DNA of 64,000 nucleotides from an uncultured Ramlibacter sp. (GTDB lineage Bacteria; Pseudomonadota; Gammaproteobacteria; Burkholderiales; Burkholderiaceae_C). The translations under genes were made by a program, and so were the position numbers. Positions 26,967 to 38,063 of this stretch are shown one piece after another (positions within the stretch are counted from its first letter, which is position 1; each line of letters starts with the position of its first letter). The stretch spans positions 62,001-126,000 of the forward strand of contig NZ_CAKZHQ010000050.1 of NCBI RefSeq assembly GCF_936925435.1, in the 5' to 3' direction. Below the pieces are notes generated by a model that saw nothing but the letters and a program-made list of their open reading frames with translations, did not search any database and was not told the DNA's origin.

Positions 26967-28319
26967 ATGGCCATTCGTGAAGGCAGCCTGGAGGCACCCA
27001 TCCGCCATCCGATCGCCTGGAAGAATCCGGACTTCTACGACGAAGAGGCGGCGTTCACCGAACTGGAGCGGATCTTTGACATCTGCCACGGCTGCCGCCG
27101 CTGCGTCAGCCTGTGCGGGGCTTTCCCCACGCTGTTCGACCTGGTCGACGAAGGCAAGAGCGGCGAGGTCGACGGCGTGGCCAAACAGGATTTCTGGAAG
27201 GTGGTCGACCAGTGCTACCTGTGCGACCTGTGCTACATGACCAAGTGTCCCTATGTGCCGCCGCACGAATGGAACCTGGACTTTCCCCACGCCATGCTGC
27301 GTGCCAAGGCCATCAAGTTTCGCAAGGGCGAGGTCAGCCTGGGCGAGAAATTCCTGGCCTCCACCGATGTGCATGGGCAGTTCGCCGGCATTCCCGTCGT
27401 GGTCCAGGTGGCCAACGCGGTCAACCGCACGGCGCCGGCACGCGCCGCGATGGAAAGCCTGCTGCATGTGGACCGCAAGGCCTGGCTGCCGCCGCTGGCG
27501 ACGCGCAAGTTCCGCTCCGCAGCGCCCAAGTCAGATGACTTCGCCGTGCGTGACGGCGCCAAGACGCCGGGCAAGGTGGCCATCTATGCCACCTGCTACG
27601 TCAACTACAACGAGCCGGGCATCGGCCAGGACCTGCTCAAGGTCCTGCAGCACAACGAGGTGCCCTACGTGCTGGTGAGCAAGGAGAAGTGCTGCGGCAT
27701 GCCCAAGCTGGAGCTGGGCGACCTGGACTCGGTGGACCAGGCCCGGCAGGCCAACATCCCGGTGCTGGCGAAGTACGCGAAGGACGGCTGGGCCATCCTG
27801 GCCGCGGTGCCCAGTTGCACCCTGATGTTCAAGCAGGAACTGCCGCTGATGTACCCCGATGACGCCGACGTGCAGGCGGTCAAGGAGGCGATGTGGGACC
27901 CCTTCGAGTACATGATGGCGCGCAAGCGTGACGGCCTGCTCAAGACCGACTTCTCGCAACCACTGGGCAAGATCAGCTACCAGATTCCCTGCCACGGCCG
28001 GGTCCAGAACATCGGCAGAAAGACCGAGGAGATGCTCAGGATGGTGCCCGGCACATGGGTGAACACCCACGAGCGCTGCTCGGGCCATGCCGGCACCTTC
28101 GGCGTGAAGAAGGCCTACCACGAGATGGCGATGAAGATCGGCAAGCCCCTGTTCAAGAAGATGGCCGAGCACCCGCAGGGCGGGGCGCCCGATGCCATCA
28201 GTTCGGACTGCCCGCTGGGCGGCCACCACATTGCCCAGGGCTTCGAGCGCAACGGCCTGGGCGCGCCGCCGCTGCACCATCCGCTGACCCTGGTGCGCAT
28301 GGCTTATGGACTGCGCTGA
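26967..28319 (+). CDS. GlpC/HdrD-like iron-sulfur oxidoreductase
   Basis: A 450-aa protein. N-terminal pair of [4Fe-4S] sites: CHGCRRCVSLC near residue 38 and CYLCDLCYMTKCP near residue 85. C-terminal cysteine-rich (CCG) domains: CYVNYNEPG...KEKCCGMP (about 210-250) and CHGRVQNIG...ERCSGHAGTFG (about 342-382), where the second CCG is CSG. It resembles GlpC and heterodisulfide reductase subunits, which pass electrons between flavoproteins and quinones or disulfides. Here it is between rubrerythrin and DUF3501, overlapping the latter by 1 nt (TGATG). A role as electron donor to rubrerythrin is inference. Confidence 0.88.
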   Translation: MAIREGSLEAPIRHPIAWKNPDFYDEEAAFTELERIFDICHGCRRCVSLCGAFPTLFDLVDEGKSGEVDGVAKQDFWKVVDQCYLCDLCYMTKCPYVPPHEWNLDFPHAMLRAKAIKFRKGEVSLGEKFLASTDVHGQFAGIPVVVQVANAVNRTAPARAAMESLLHVDRKAWLPPLATRKFRSAAPKSDDFAVRDGAKTPGKVAIYATCYVNYNEPGIGQDLLKVLQHNEVPYVLVSKEKCCGMPKLELGDLDSVDQARQANIPVLAKYAKDGWAILAAVPSCTLMFKQELPLMYPDDADVQAVKEAMWDPFEYMMARKRDGLLKTDFSQPLGKISYQIPCHGRVQNIGRKTEEMLRMVPGTWVNTHERCSGHAGTFGVKKAYHEMAMKIGKPLFKKMAEHPQGGAPDAISSDCPLGGHHIAQGFERNGLGAPPLHHPLTLVRMAYGLR

Positions 28320-28909
28320 TGCAGCTGACCGGAAAGATCACCGCCGACAGCCTGATGCCGCTGGAGGCCTACAGCAAGTACCGCAAGGCGCACAAGGCGG
28401 ACGTCATCGCCCACCGCAAGCTGCGCTCGGTCGGCCTGGGCGAGCACCTCACCCTGCAGTTCGAGAGCGAGCTGAGCATCCGCTACCAGATCCAGGAGAT
28501 GCTGCGCATCGAGAAGATCTTCGAGGCGGACGGCATCGCCCAGGAGATCGAGGCCTACGCCCCGCTGGTGCCCGACGGCAGCAACTGGAAGGCCACCATG
28601 CTGATCGAGTACCCCGACGAGAACGAGCGCCGGCGCGAGCTGGCCCGGCTGATCGGGGTGGAAGACCGCATGTTCATCGAGGTCGAGGGCCACGAGCGCG
28701 TCTACGCCATCGCCGACGAGGACCTGGACCGCGAAAACGAGGAGAAGACCTCGGCCGTGCACTTCGTGCGCTTCGAGCTCAGTCCTGCCATGGTGGCTGC
28801 CGTCAAGGCCGGCGCCGCCGTGAAGCTGGGCTGTGACCACCGCAATTACCCGGCGCACCGGACGATCCCGGCCGAATCCCTGGCATCGCTGGCCGGTGAC
28901 CTGCGCTAG
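28319..28909 (+). CDS. DUF3501 family protein
   Basis: A 196-aa soluble protein recognised as DUF3501 by LTGKITADSLMPLEAYSKYRK at the N-terminus and ENEEKTSAVHFVRFEL near residue 140. The middle IRYQIQEMLRIEKIFE is helical and charged. Conserved His/Glu residues are present but no cysteine metal motif. The start overlaps the stop of the Fe-S protein by 1 nt, so the two are made together. The family has no known biochemical function, and its genes usually accompany rubrerythrin and this Fe-S protein. Its stop overlaps dispersed element copy B. Confidence 0.88.
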   Translation: MQLTGKITADSLMPLEAYSKYRKAHKADVIAHRKLRSVGLGEHLTLQFESELSIRYQIQEMLRIEKIFEADGIAQEIEAYAPLVPDGSNWKATMLIEYPDENERRRELARLIGVEDRMFIEVEGHERVYAIADEDLDRENEEKTSAVHFVRFELSPAMVAAVKAGAAVKLGCDHRNYPAHRTIPAESLASLAGDLR

Positions 28910-28964
28910 GCGCTCTGCTTTCGATAGCGCCTCAGGTCCATTTGATGGGGGTTGGGGGCCGATT
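28909..28964 (+). repeat. dispersed stem-loop element, copy B
   Basis: A stem GGCGCT/AGCGCC (11-nt loop) is followed by CAGGTCCATTTGA and a G-rich tail ending GGGGGCCGATT. It begins inside the stop codon of DUF3501 and separates it from the convergent ugpQ. Confidence 0.75.
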
Positions 28965-28980
28965 CGCCTCTCAAGCCGGA

Positions 28981-29715
28981 TCAAACAGGGGCAAAGAGGT
29001 CGACCCGGTCGGTGATGATGCCGTCGGTGCCCAGATCGATCAGGCGCTGCGCCGCCCACTCGTCGTTGACGGTGTAGCTCAGGCAGCGCATGCCGGCGCT
29101 TTGCACCTGGGTCACGGTGCTGCGGTCCCACAGGGCGTGGTTGCAGACGATGGCGGCGCACTCGAGCGACAGCGCGGTTTCCAGCCAGCCCTTCCACAGC
29201 GAATCGAGCAGCAGGCCACGCGGCAGCTGCGGCGCCACCGTCTGTGCGCCTTGCAGCGACTCGGGCCGGAACGACGTCAGCAGCGGCGGCACGGCAGAGC
29301 GCGCCCACAGGCGCGCCGCCTCACGTGCCACGACCTCGCCGGTGTGCTGCTCAACGCCCGGCGTGGGCTTGATCTCGATGTTGAAGAAATGGCCGTTGGC
29401 CAGGCAAAAGCGCGCCAGGCCCTCCAGCGTGGCCAGTGGCTCGCCGGCGTAGGCCCGCGAATGCCAGCCGCCGGCGTCCAGCTGCGACAGCGCGCTCCAG
29501 GGCAGATCGCCTCCCGTACCGCTGCCGTTGGTGGTGCGTTCCAGCGTGGCGTCATGCATCAGGAAAACCACGCCGTCGGCCGACAGCTTGGCGTCGCACT
29601 CGAACATCCGGTAGCCGTGCTGCGCGCCCAGGCGAAATGCTGCCAGGGTGTTTTCCGGCGCCAGCTTGCCCGCGCCCCGGTGAGCGACCCAGCGGGGATA
29701 GGGCCAATCACGCAT
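28981..29715 (-). CDS. ugpQ: glycerophosphodiester phosphodiesterase
   Basis: A 244-aa cytoplasmic GDPD (no signal peptide). The catalytic signature is VAHRGAGKLAPENTLAAF (residues 10-27), with the metal-binding pair EFKP-type FNIEIKPTPG near residue 118 and the second His in FLMHDATLERTT near residue 50. It hydrolyses glycerophosphodiesters imported by the Ugp transporter to glycerol-3-phosphate and an alcohol. It is the last gene of the ugp operon, 2 nt after ugpC, and ends convergent with DUF3501. Confidence 0.93.
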   Translation of the reverse strand: MRDWPYPRWVAHRGAGKLAPENTLAAFRLGAQHGYRMFECDAKLSADGVVFLMHDATLERTTNGSGTGGDLPWSALSQLDAGGWHSRAYAGEPLATLEGLARFCLANGHFFNIEIKPTPGVEQHTGEVVAREAARLWARSAVPPLLTSFRPESLQGAQTVAPQLPRGLLLDSLWKGWLETALSLECAAIVCNHALWDRSTVTQVQSAGMRCLSYTVNDEWAAQRLIDLGTDGIITDRVDLFAPV

Positions 29716-29717
29716 TG

Positions 29718-30722
<1,005 letters not shown>

Positions 30723-30732
30723 TTTTCTTCTC

Positions 30733-31587
30733 TTACTTTTCGGTATCGACCAGGCCCTTGACGAACCACTTCTGCATCAGCATCACGACGATGGCCGGTG
30801 GCAGCATCGCCAGGATGGCGGTGGCCATCACCACGTTCCATTCGATGTAGACCTCGCCGAAGATCAGGCGCTTGATGCCCATCACGATGGGGTACATGGA
30901 TTCATCGGTGGTCACCAGCAGCGGCCACAGGTACTGGTTCCAGCCATAGATGAACTGGATCACGAACAGCGCCGCCATGGACGTCTTGGACAGCGGCAGC
31001 AGCACGTCCTTGAAAAAGCGCATCGGTCCGGCGCCATCGACGCGTGCGGCCTCGACCAGTTCATCGGGCACCGTCATGAAGAACTGCCTGAACAGGAAGG
31101 TGGCCGTGGCCGATGCGATCAGCGGCACCGTCAGGCCCGACATGCTGTTGAGCATGCCCAGGTTGGAGACCACCTCATACGTCGGGCCGATGCGCACCTC
31201 CACCGGCAGCATCAGTGTGACGAAGATCATCCAGAACACGATGTTCTTGAACGGGAAGCGGAAGTAGACGATGGCAAACGCCGACAGCAGCGAGATCGCG
31301 ATCTTGCCGATGGCGATGATCAGGGCGCTGGCCAGGCTGATGCCCATCATGGGCAGGGCCGGTGCGACGGTGGCGCCGGCCTCGGTCTTGCCGCCGAACA
31401 GGGCAAAGCGGTAGCTTTCCACGATGTTGCTGCCGGGCAGCAGCGAGATCGGGTTGCTGCTCAGGATCTGCTCGGCGGTCTGGGTCGAGCCGATGAAGGT
31501 GACGTAGATCGGGAAGAACACGACGACCACCCCCAGGATGAGGATGGCGTGCGAGATGAAGTCGAGGATGGGGTTGCGCTGAATCAT
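30733..31587 (-). CDS. ugpE: sn-glycerol-3-phosphate ABC transporter permease UgpE
   Basis: A 284-aa inner-membrane permease with six predicted TM helices. The ATPase-coupling EAA loop is [21 protein letters not shown] near residue 180. It is 1 nt from ugpA and 10 nt before ugpC, in the usual operon order. Confidence 0.94.
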   Translation of the reverse strand: MIQRNPILDFISHAILILGVVVVFFPIYVTFIGSTQTAEQILSSNPISLLPGSNIVESYRFALFGGKTEAGATVAPALPMMGISLASALIIAIGKIAISLLSAFAIVYFRFPFKNIVFWMIFVTLMLPVEVRIGPTYEVVSNLGMLNSMSGLTVPLIASATATFLFRQFFMTVPDELVEAARVDGAGPMRFFKDVLLPLSKTSMAALFVIQFIYGWNQYLWPLLVTTDESMYPIVMGIKRLIFGEVYIEWNVVMATAILAMLPPAIVVMLMQKWFVKGLVDTEK

Positions 31588-31588
31588 T

Positions 31589-32470
31589 TCAGTAATGGAC
31601 TTTTTTCTCGACGAACTTGAACTGGACGACGGTCAGCACCACGACGATCACCATCAGCACCACCGACTGCGCGGCCGCGCCGTTGATGTCCAGCGCCTTG
31701 AAGCCGTCGTAGTAGACCTTGTAGACCAGGATCGATGTGTCCTTGCCCGGGCCGCCGCTGGTGGCGGCGTCGACGATGGCGAAGGTCTCGAAGAACGCAT
31801 GGACGACGTTGATGACCAGCAGGAAGAACGTGGTGGGCGACAGCAGCGGGAACACGATGCTCCAGAAGCGTTTCCACGGCGTGGCGCCGTCGATGGTGGC
31901 GGCTTCGATCAGCGAATGCGGGATCGACTGCAGGCCGGCCAGGAAGAACAGGAAATTGTAGGAGATGTACTTCCAGATGGACGCCATGACGATCAGCGCC
32001 ATGGCGTGCTTGCCGTTGAGCACATGGTTCCACTCAAAGCCCATTTCGATCAGGGCATAGCGGATCACGCCATAGGGCGAGGCGAACATCATCAGCCACA
32101 GCACGCCGGCCACCACGGGGGCGACCGCATACGGCCAGATCAGCAGGGTCTTGTAAATGCCCGCGGCGCGCACCACGCGGTTGGCCATGACCGCCAGCAG
32201 CAGCGCCAGCGACAGGCCGCCGACGGCCACCAGCGCCGAAAAGATCGCTGTGACACGGAACGAGTCCATGTAGGCCGGATCGGCGAACAGCCGGCGGAAG
32301 TTGTCCAGGCCGACGAATTCGCGGGTGGCGCCGAAGGCGTCTTCCTGCAGCACGCTCTGGTACAGGGCCTGGCCGGCAGGCCAGAAAAAGAACACCAGGA
32401 TGATCGCCATCTGCGGCGCGATCAGCGCCCAGGGCAACCAGGTGGATTTGAAAAGAACTCGTTTTTCCAT
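31589..32470 (-). CDS. ugpA: sn-glycerol-3-phosphate ABC transporter permease UgpA
   Basis: A 293-aa inner-membrane permease partner of UgpE. Six TM helices are visible and the EAA loop reads LIEAATIDGATPWKRFWSIVF near residue 190. The start ATG at 32470 is 11 nt after a stable intercistronic stem-loop and has only a weak ribosome-binding site, so it may be expressed below ugpB. Confidence 0.94.
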   Translation of the reverse strand: MEKRVLFKSTWLPWALIAPQMAIILVFFFWPAGQALYQSVLQEDAFGATREFVGLDNFRRLFADPAYMDSFRVTAIFSALVAVGGLSLALLLAVMANRVVRAAGIYKTLLIWPYAVAPVVAGVLWLMMFASPYGVIRYALIEMGFEWNHVLNGKHAMALIVMASIWKYISYNFLFFLAGLQSIPHSLIEAATIDGATPWKRFWSIVFPLLSPTTFFLLVINVVHAFFETFAIVDAATSGGPGKDTSILVYKVYYDGFKALDINGAAAQSVVLMVIVVVLTVVQFKFVEKKVHY

Positions 32471-32481
32471 GGGCTTACAAG

Positions 32482-32510
32482 AAACAAGGCCCCTCTTGGG
32501 GGCCTTGTTT
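32482..32510 (-). terminator. intercistronic stem-loop between ugpB and ugpA
   Basis: A perfect 12-bp stem (AAACAAGGCCCC/GGGGCCTTGTTT) with a 5-nt loop is followed on the minus strand by only a short T run (TTTCTTG). It looks like a partial terminator or an mRNA-protecting hairpin that lets the binding-protein gene be expressed more than the membrane genes. Confidence 0.8.
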
Positions 32511-32533
32511 CACTTTTTTGACATGCGCGGAGT

Positions 32534-33838
32534 TTACGACTTGTTTGCTTTCTGGAATCTCTCCAGCTGCTCGTCGCCGCGGCGCACGATATTGTCCAGG
32601 GCTTCCTTGGGCTGCTTGCTGCCTTGCCAGACGCCTTCGAGTTCCTCGTCGATGATGGTGCGGATCTGCACGAAGTTGCCCAGGCGCACGCCGCGCGACT
32701 TGTCGGTGGTCTTGCGGATCATCTGGTTGACCGAGACGTCGGCGCCGGGGTTCTGCTTGTAGTAGCCGGACTTTTCGGTCAGCTCGAACGAAGCCTTGGT
32801 CACGGGCAGGTAGCCGGTGCGCTGGTGGCTGGCAGCCGCCACCTCAGGCTTGGACAGGTAGTTCAGGAACGCGGCCACGGCCTTGTATTCCTCGGGCTTC
32901 TTGCCGGCCATCACCCAGAGGCTGGCGCCGCCGATCACGGTGTTCTGGGGCGCGCCCGGAACATCGGGGTAGTAGGGCAGGGTGCCCGTGCCATAGCCGA
33001 ACTTGCCGTTGCGCTTGACGCTGCCGGCCAGGGCCGACGAGCCGGTCGCCATGGCGCATTCGCCGGAGACGAAGGTGGCGTCGGCCTTGTTCTCGCGGCC
33101 CTTGTAGACGAACAGCCCGCTCTTGGCCATGTTGGCCAGGTTTTCGATGTGGCGCACATGCAGCGGCGTGTTGACTGCCAGGCGGGTGTCGGTGCCGCCG
33201 AAACCGTTGTTCTTGGTCGAGTACAGCACGTTGTGCCAGGCCGAGAAGGATTCCAGCTGGGTCCAGCTGATCCAGCTGGTGGTGAAGGGGCACTTGTGGC
33301 CGGAAGCCTTGAGCTTGGCGGCGGCCAGGGCCACTTCGGGCCAGGTGGTCGGCGGCTTCTCCGGGTCCAGGCCGGCGGCCTTGAAGGCGTCCTTGTTGTA
33401 GTGGAAGACGGGCGTGGAGCTGTTGAACGGATAGCTCAGCATCTGGCCGTTGGGAGCCGTGTAGTAGCCGGCGACGGCCGGCACATAGACGCTGGGATCG
33501 AACTTCAGGCCGGCGTCGGTCATGACCTTGGCCACCGGGACGGTCGCGCCCTTGGCGGCCATCATGGTGGCGGTGCCCACTTCGAACACCTGGATCATGT
33601 GCGGGGCGTTGCCGGCGCGGTAGGCGGCGATGCCGGCTGTCATCGACTCGGCGTAGCTGCCCTTGAAGGTCGGGGTGACCTTGTAGTCTTTCTGGCTGGC
33701 ATTGAAGTCCTTGGCCAGGTCATTGACCCATTCACCCAGGGCGCCGCCCATGGAGTGCCACCACTGCACCTCGGTCTGGGCCTGGGCCGGCAAGGCGAAA
33801 ACGGCGGCCAGCGCCACCGCGGAAATCTGTAGCTTCAT
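32534..33838 (-). CDS. ugpB: sn-glycerol-3-phosphate-binding periplasmic protein
   Basis: A 434-aa extracellular solute-binding protein. The signal peptide (MKLQISAVALAAVFALPAQA) is followed by EVQWWHSMGGALGEWVNDLA, the UgpB family start. Trp/Tyr residues and the C-terminal QTRGVRLGNFVQIR-like stretch fit the glycerophosphodiester/G3P group. It is the first gene of the operon, with CAGGAG 5 nt before the start and an inverted repeat further upstream. Confidence 0.95.
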   Translation of the reverse strand: MKLQISAVALAAVFALPAQAQTEVQWWHSMGGALGEWVNDLAKDFNASQKDYKVTPTFKGSYAESMTAGIAAYRAGNAPHMIQVFEVGTATMMAAKGATVPVAKVMTDAGLKFDPSVYVPAVAGYYTAPNGQMLSYPFNSSTPVFHYNKDAFKAAGLDPEKPPTTWPEVALAAAKLKASGHKCPFTTSWISWTQLESFSAWHNVLYSTKNNGFGGTDTRLAVNTPLHVRHIENLANMAKSGLFVYKGRENKADATFVSGECAMATGSSALAGSVKRNGKFGYGTGTLPYYPDVPGAPQNTVIGGASLWVMAGKKPEEYKAVAAFLNYLSKPEVAAASHQRTGYLPVTKASFELTEKSGYYKQNPGADVSVNQMIRKTTDKSRGVRLGNFVQIRTIIDEELEGVWQGSKQPKEALDNIVRRGDEQLERFQKANKS

Positions 33839-33859
33839 GAAAACTCCTGGATGAGATGG

Positions 33860-33895
33860 GTCACAAAGGGCGTGACTCTACATTCGTTTTGTGAC
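33860..33895. promoter_or_regulatory. inverted repeat GTCACAAA / TTTGTGAC upstream of ugpB
   Basis: Perfect 8-bp arms at 33860-33867 and 33888-33895 are separated by 20 nt, within 60 nt of the ugpB start and in the gap shared with the divergent oxidoreductase. Spacing does not fit a Pho box (TGTCA direct repeats at 11 nt). The regulator is unknown. Confidence 0.45.
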
Positions 33896-34021
33896 GGAAT
33901 TTAACCTGCTTGCGTCCGATCCCGGCAACCGGGGTTTCCATACCTCGGCACGGGCTTGCTGCGCTGCGGTAACATCCTCCCTCAGCCGAGTAGCTGTCGT
34001 TTGGCTGACATTCAGACCACG

Positions 34022-37000
34022 ATGAACGCACCTACAACGCTGAACCACTTGATCGCCGCCGCAGGGGACGATACGCCCCGCCTGCGTGAGATCCCGTACA
34101 ACTACACCTCGTTCTCCGACCGCGAGATCGTCATTCGCCTGCTGGGCGAGCGCGCCTGGGAGGTGCTCAACCGCCTGCGCGAGGAGCGCCACACCGGCCG
34201 CTCCGCCCGCATGCTGTACGAGGTGCTGGGCGACATCTGGGTGGTCCAGCGCAACCCCTACCTGCAGGACGACCTGCTGGACAACCCCAAGCGCCGCCGC
34301 CAGCTGGTCGAGGCCTTGCACCACCGGCTGGCCGAGGTGCAGAAGCGCCGCACGCCGGCCAACGACGCCGCCCGGGACGCCGTGGTGGGCGAGCTGCTGG
34401 CCGCGGCCGGCCGTACCGTCGACGCCTTCGACGCCAGTTTCCGGGAAGTCGGCGAGCTGCGCCGGCGCACCCAGCGGGCCCTGCGCCGCCTGACGGCCAG
34501 GGACAACATCAAGTTCGATGGCCTGTCACGCGTCTCGCACGTGACGGACGCCACCGATTGGCGGGTCGAGTACCCCTTCGTCGTCCTCACGCCGGACACC
34601 GAGGCCGAGATGGCCGGCCTGGTCAAGGGCTGCATCGAGCTGGGCCTGACCATCATCCCGCGCGGCGGCGGCACCGGCTACACCGGCGGCGCCATCCCGC
34701 TGACCTGGAAGAGCGCGGTGATCAACACCGAAAAGCTCGAGGCCATGACCGAGGTCGAGCAGGTCTTGATCCCCGGCCACACCGCTCCAGTGCCCACGGT
34801 CTGGACCGAGGCCGGCGTGGTCACCCAGCGCGTGGCCGATGCGGCCGAACGCGCCGGCTTTGTCTTCGCGGTCGATCCGACCTCGGCCGAGGCCTCCTGC
34901 ATTGGCGGCAACGTGGCCATGAACGCCGGCGGCAAGAAAGCCGTGCTCTGGGGCACGGCGCTGGACAACCTTGTGTCCTGGCGCATGGTCACGCCCCAGG
35001 CCCAGTGGCTGGAAGTCACGCGGCTGGACCACAACATGGGCAAGATCCATGACGCCGAGGTGGCCAGCTTTGAGCTGAAATATTTCGAGGCCGACGGCAA
35101 GACGCCGGTGCGCACCGAGCAGCTGGTCATCCCGGGCCGGAGCTTTCGCAAGGAGGGCCTGGGCAAGGACGTCACCGACAAGTTCCTCTCGGGCCTGCCG
35201 GGCATCCAGAAGGAAGGCTGCGACGGCCTGATCACCAGCGCCCGCTGGGTGGTGCACCGTATGCCGGCCCATACCCGCACCGTCTGCCTGGAGTTCTTCG
35301 GCAATGCCAAGGACGCCGTGCCCAGCATCGTCGAGATCAAGGACTTCATGTTTGCCGAGCAGCTGCGCTCGGGCGTGCTGCTGGCCGGCCTGGAGCACCT
35401 GGACGACCGCTACCTCAAGGCGGTGGGCTATTCGACCAAGTCCAAGCGCCCCAACGCGTCCTCCGTGCCCAAGATGGTGCTGTTTGGTGACATTGCCGGC
35501 GACGACGCCGATGCAGTGGCCCGCGTCACTTCCGAAGTGGTGCGCATCGCCAATTCGCGCAGCGGTGAGGGTTTCGTTGCCATCAGCCCCGAGGCGCGCA
35601 AGAAGTTCTGGCTGGACCGCAAGCGCACGGCCGCCATCAGCAAACACACCAACGCCTTCAAGATCAACGAGGACGTGGTCATTCCGCTGCCGCGGATGGC
35701 CGAGTACACCGACGGCATCGAGCGCATCAACATCGAGCTGTCGCTGGCCAACAAGATCAAGCTGGCCGGCGAGCTGGAAGCCTTCTTCAGCCGCGGCAGG
35801 CTGCCTTTGGGCAAGCAGGACGACGCCAGCGAAATCCCTTCGGCCGAGCTGCTGGAAGACCGGGTCGGCCAGGCATTGGAGCTGGTGCGCGGGGTGCGCG
35901 CCCTCTGGCAGGGTTGGCTGGACAGCGTCGACAGCCTGTTCGCGCAGCTGCAGGACCACACGCTGCGGGCCAGCTGGAAGACCCAGATCCGCGCGCCGCT
36001 GCAGCAGATCTTCGCCGGCGAGGCCTTTGACGCCATCCTGGCCGAGACCAGTGCCATCCACAAGCGCGTGCTCAAGGGCCGGGTCTGGGTGGCGCTGCAC
36101 ATGCATGCCGGCGACGGCAACGTCCACACGAACATCCCGGTCAACAGCGACGACTACGAGATGCTGCAATCGGCCCATAACGCGGTCAAGCGCATCATGG
36201 TCCTGGCCAGATCGCTCAACGGCGTGATCTCGGGTGAGCACGGCATCGGCATCACCAAGCTGGAGTTTCTGACCGACGAGGAACTGCAGCCCTTCGCCGA
36301 CTACAAGCAGCGGGTCGACCCCGAGGGCCGCTTCAACAAGGGCAAGCTGCTGCGCCATGCCCAGGCCGATTCGCCGACCTCGGTCTACGCCGACTTGACC
36401 AATGCCTACACGCCCAGCTTCGGCCTGATGGGGCACGAGTCGCTGATCATGCAGCAGTCCGACATCGGCGCCATCGCCGATTCGGTCAAGGACTGCCTGC
36501 GCTGCGGCAAGTGCAAGCCGGTGTGCGCCACTCACGTGCCGCGCGCCAATCTGCTGTACAGCCCGCGCAACAAGATTCTGGCGACTTCGCTGCTGGTCGA
36601 GGCCTTCCTGTACGAGGAACAGACCCGGCGCGGGGTCTCTATCAAGCACTGGGAAGAGTTCGAGGACGTGGCCGACCACTGCACGGTCTGCCACAAGTGC
36701 CTGTCGCCCTGCCCGGTGAAGATCGATTTCGGCGACGTCACCATGAACATGCGCAACCTGCTGCGCAAGATGGGGAAAAAGAGCTTCCGCCCCGGCAACG
36801 CGGCGGCCATGCTGATGCTCAACGCGACCAGCCCGGAGACCATCAAGTTCATGCGCTCGGCCATGGTCGGCGTGGGCTTCAAGCTCCAGCGCCTGGCCAA
36901 TGACCTGTTGCGCGGCCTGGCCCGCAAGCAGACTGCCGCGCCGCGGTCGACGCACGAGAAGGCGCCGGTCAAGGAACAGGTCATCCACTTCATTAACAAG

Positions 37001-37906
37001 AAGCTGCCGGGCGGCCTGCCCAAGAAGACCGCACGCGCCCTGCTGGACATCGAGGACAAGGACTACGTCCCCATCATCCGCAACCCCAGGGACACGACGT
37101 CCGAGACCGAGGCGGTGTTCTACTTCCCGGGCTGCGGCTCGGAGCGCCTGTTCTCCCAGGTCGGCCTGGCAACCCAGGCCATGCTCTGGCACGCCGGGGT
37201 GCAGACCGTGCTGCCGCCGGGCTACCTGTGCTGCGGCTACCCGCAGCGCGGATCGGGCCAGTTCGACAAGGCCGAGAAGATCATCACCGACAACCGGGTG
37301 CTGTTCCACCGCGTGGCCAACACCCTGAACTACCTGGACATCAAGACCGTGGTGGTGTCCTGCGGCACCTGCTACGACCAGTTGCAGGGCTACGAGTTCG
37401 ACAAGATCTTCCCGGGCTGCCGCATCATCGATATCCACGAGTACCTGCTGGAAAAGGGCATCACCTTGCAGGGCCAGGGCGGCTACCTGTACCACGACCC
37501 CTGCCACAGCCCGATGAAGCTGCAGGACCCGATGAAGACGGTCAAGGCCTTGATGGGCGACAACATCCGCAAGTCCGAGCGCTGCTGCGGCGAGTCCGGC
37601 ACCCTGGGCGTGACCCGGCCCGACATCTCGACCCAGGTGCGCTTTCGCAAGGAAGAAGAGCTGCGCAAGGACGAAGCGGTGCTGCGCGAGTCCGGCTCGG
37701 TCGGCGCCAAGGACAACATCAAGATCCTCACCAGCTGCCCCAGCTGCCTGCAAGGGCTTTCGCGCTACGGCAACGACCTGCAAAACGGCCTGCTGGAGGC
37801 CGACTACATCGTGGTCGAGATGGCCAACAAGATCCTGGGCGAGAACTGGATGCCAGATTACGTGGAAGCGGCCAACAACGGCGGCATCGAACGGGTGCTG
37901 GTCTGA
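34022..37906 (+). CDS. giant FAD-linked oxidase / Fe-S / CCG-domain oxidoreductase (DUF3683 type)
   Basis: A 1294-aa fusion. Residues 1-160 form the DUF3683 N-terminal region. Residues 180-760 form a FAD_binding_4/GlcD-type oxidase, with [16 protein letters not shown] near residue 218, [14 protein letters not shown] near 693 and [14 protein letters not shown] near 738. Two [4Fe-4S] motifs follow ([11 protein letters not shown] near 825, [12 protein letters not shown] near 887), then two CCG domains ([10 protein letters not shown] near 1069, [11 protein letters not shown] near 1187). The order GlcD-GlcF in one chain suggests a quinone-linked 2-hydroxyacid (lactate or glycolate) dehydrogenase. 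The substrate is not known. The ATG at 34022 is preferred; a longer frame from 33956 adds a non-conserved leader. Confidence 0.9.
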   Translation: MNAPTTLNHLIAAAGDDTPRLREIPYNYTSFSDREIVIRLLGERAWEVLNRLREERHTGRSARMLYEVLGDIWVVQRNPYLQDDLLDNPKRRRQLVEALHHRLAEVQKRRTPANDAARDAVVGELLAAAGRTVDAFDASFREVGELRRRTQRALRRLTARDNIKFDGLSRVSHVTDATDWRVEYPFVVLTPDTEAEMAGLVKGCIELGLTIIPRGGGTGYTGGAIPLTWKSAVINTEKLEAMTEVEQVLIPGHTAPVPTVWTEAGVVTQRVADAAERAGFVFAVDPTSAEASCIGGNVAMNAGGKKAVLWGTALDNLVSWRMVTPQAQWLEVTRLDHNMGKIHDAEVASFELKYFEADGKTPVRTEQLVIPGRSFRKEGLGKDVTDKFLSGLPGIQKEGCDGLITSARWVVHRMPAHTRTVCLEFFGNAKDAVPSIVEIKDFMFAEQLRSGVLLAGLEHLDDRYLKAVGYSTKSKRPNASSVPKMVLFGDIAGDDADAVARVTSEVVRIANSRSGEGFVAISPEARKKFWLDRKRTAAISKHTNAFKINEDVVIPLPRMAEYTDGIERINIELSLANKIKLAGELEAFFSRGRLPLGKQDDASEIPSAELLEDRVGQALELVRGVRALWQGWLDSVDSLFAQLQDHTLRASWKTQIRAPLQQIFAGEAFDAILAETSAIHKRVLKGRVWVALHMHAGDGNVHTNIPVNSDDYEMLQSAHNAVKRIMVLARSLNGVISGEHGIGITKLEFLTDEELQPFADYKQRVDPEGRFNKGKLLRHAQADSPTSVYADLTNAYTPSFGLMGHESLIMQQSDIGAIADSVKDCLRCGKCKPVCATHVPRANLLYSPRNKILATSLLVEAFLYEEQTRRGVSIKHWEEFEDVADHCTVCHKCLSPCPVKIDFGDVTMNMRNLLRKMGKKSFRPGNAAAMLMLNATSPETIKFMRSAMVGVGFKLQRLANDLLRGLARKQTAAPRSTHEKAPVKEQVIHFINKKLPGGLPKKTARALLDIEDKDYVPIIRNPRDTTSETEAVFYFPGCGSERLFSQVGLATQAMLWHAGVQTVLPPGYLCCGYPQRGSGQFDKAEKIITDNRVLFHRVANTLNYLDIKTVVVSCGTCYDQLQGYEFDKIFPGCRIIDIHEYLLEKGITLQGQGGYLYHDPCHSPMKLQDPMKTVKALMGDNIRKSERCCGESGTLGVTRPDISTQVRFRKEEELRKDEAVLRESGSVGAKDNIKILTSCPSCLQGLSRYGNDLQNGLLEADYIVVEMANKILGENWMPDYVEAANNGGIERVLV

Positions 37907-38063
37907 GCGGCCAGGCCGCCCGCGCTGCCTGAAAAGCACGCAAGTCTGTGAAATCTGCACGTTGTGCCGCCAGGGGGCGCCATCGGCATGGCCTGTTTGC
38001 GCTTATTTGTATAAGCTTGCAAAAAGAAGAAAGACAAGGGACAGACTAGGTTCTGGAGGTTCG

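Noticed and set aside
34526-37960. An 1144-codon open frame antisense to the giant oxidoreductase
   Set aside because: Codon-position mirror effect of G+C-rich DNA. The product has no domain and the plus-strand gene carries all family motifs.
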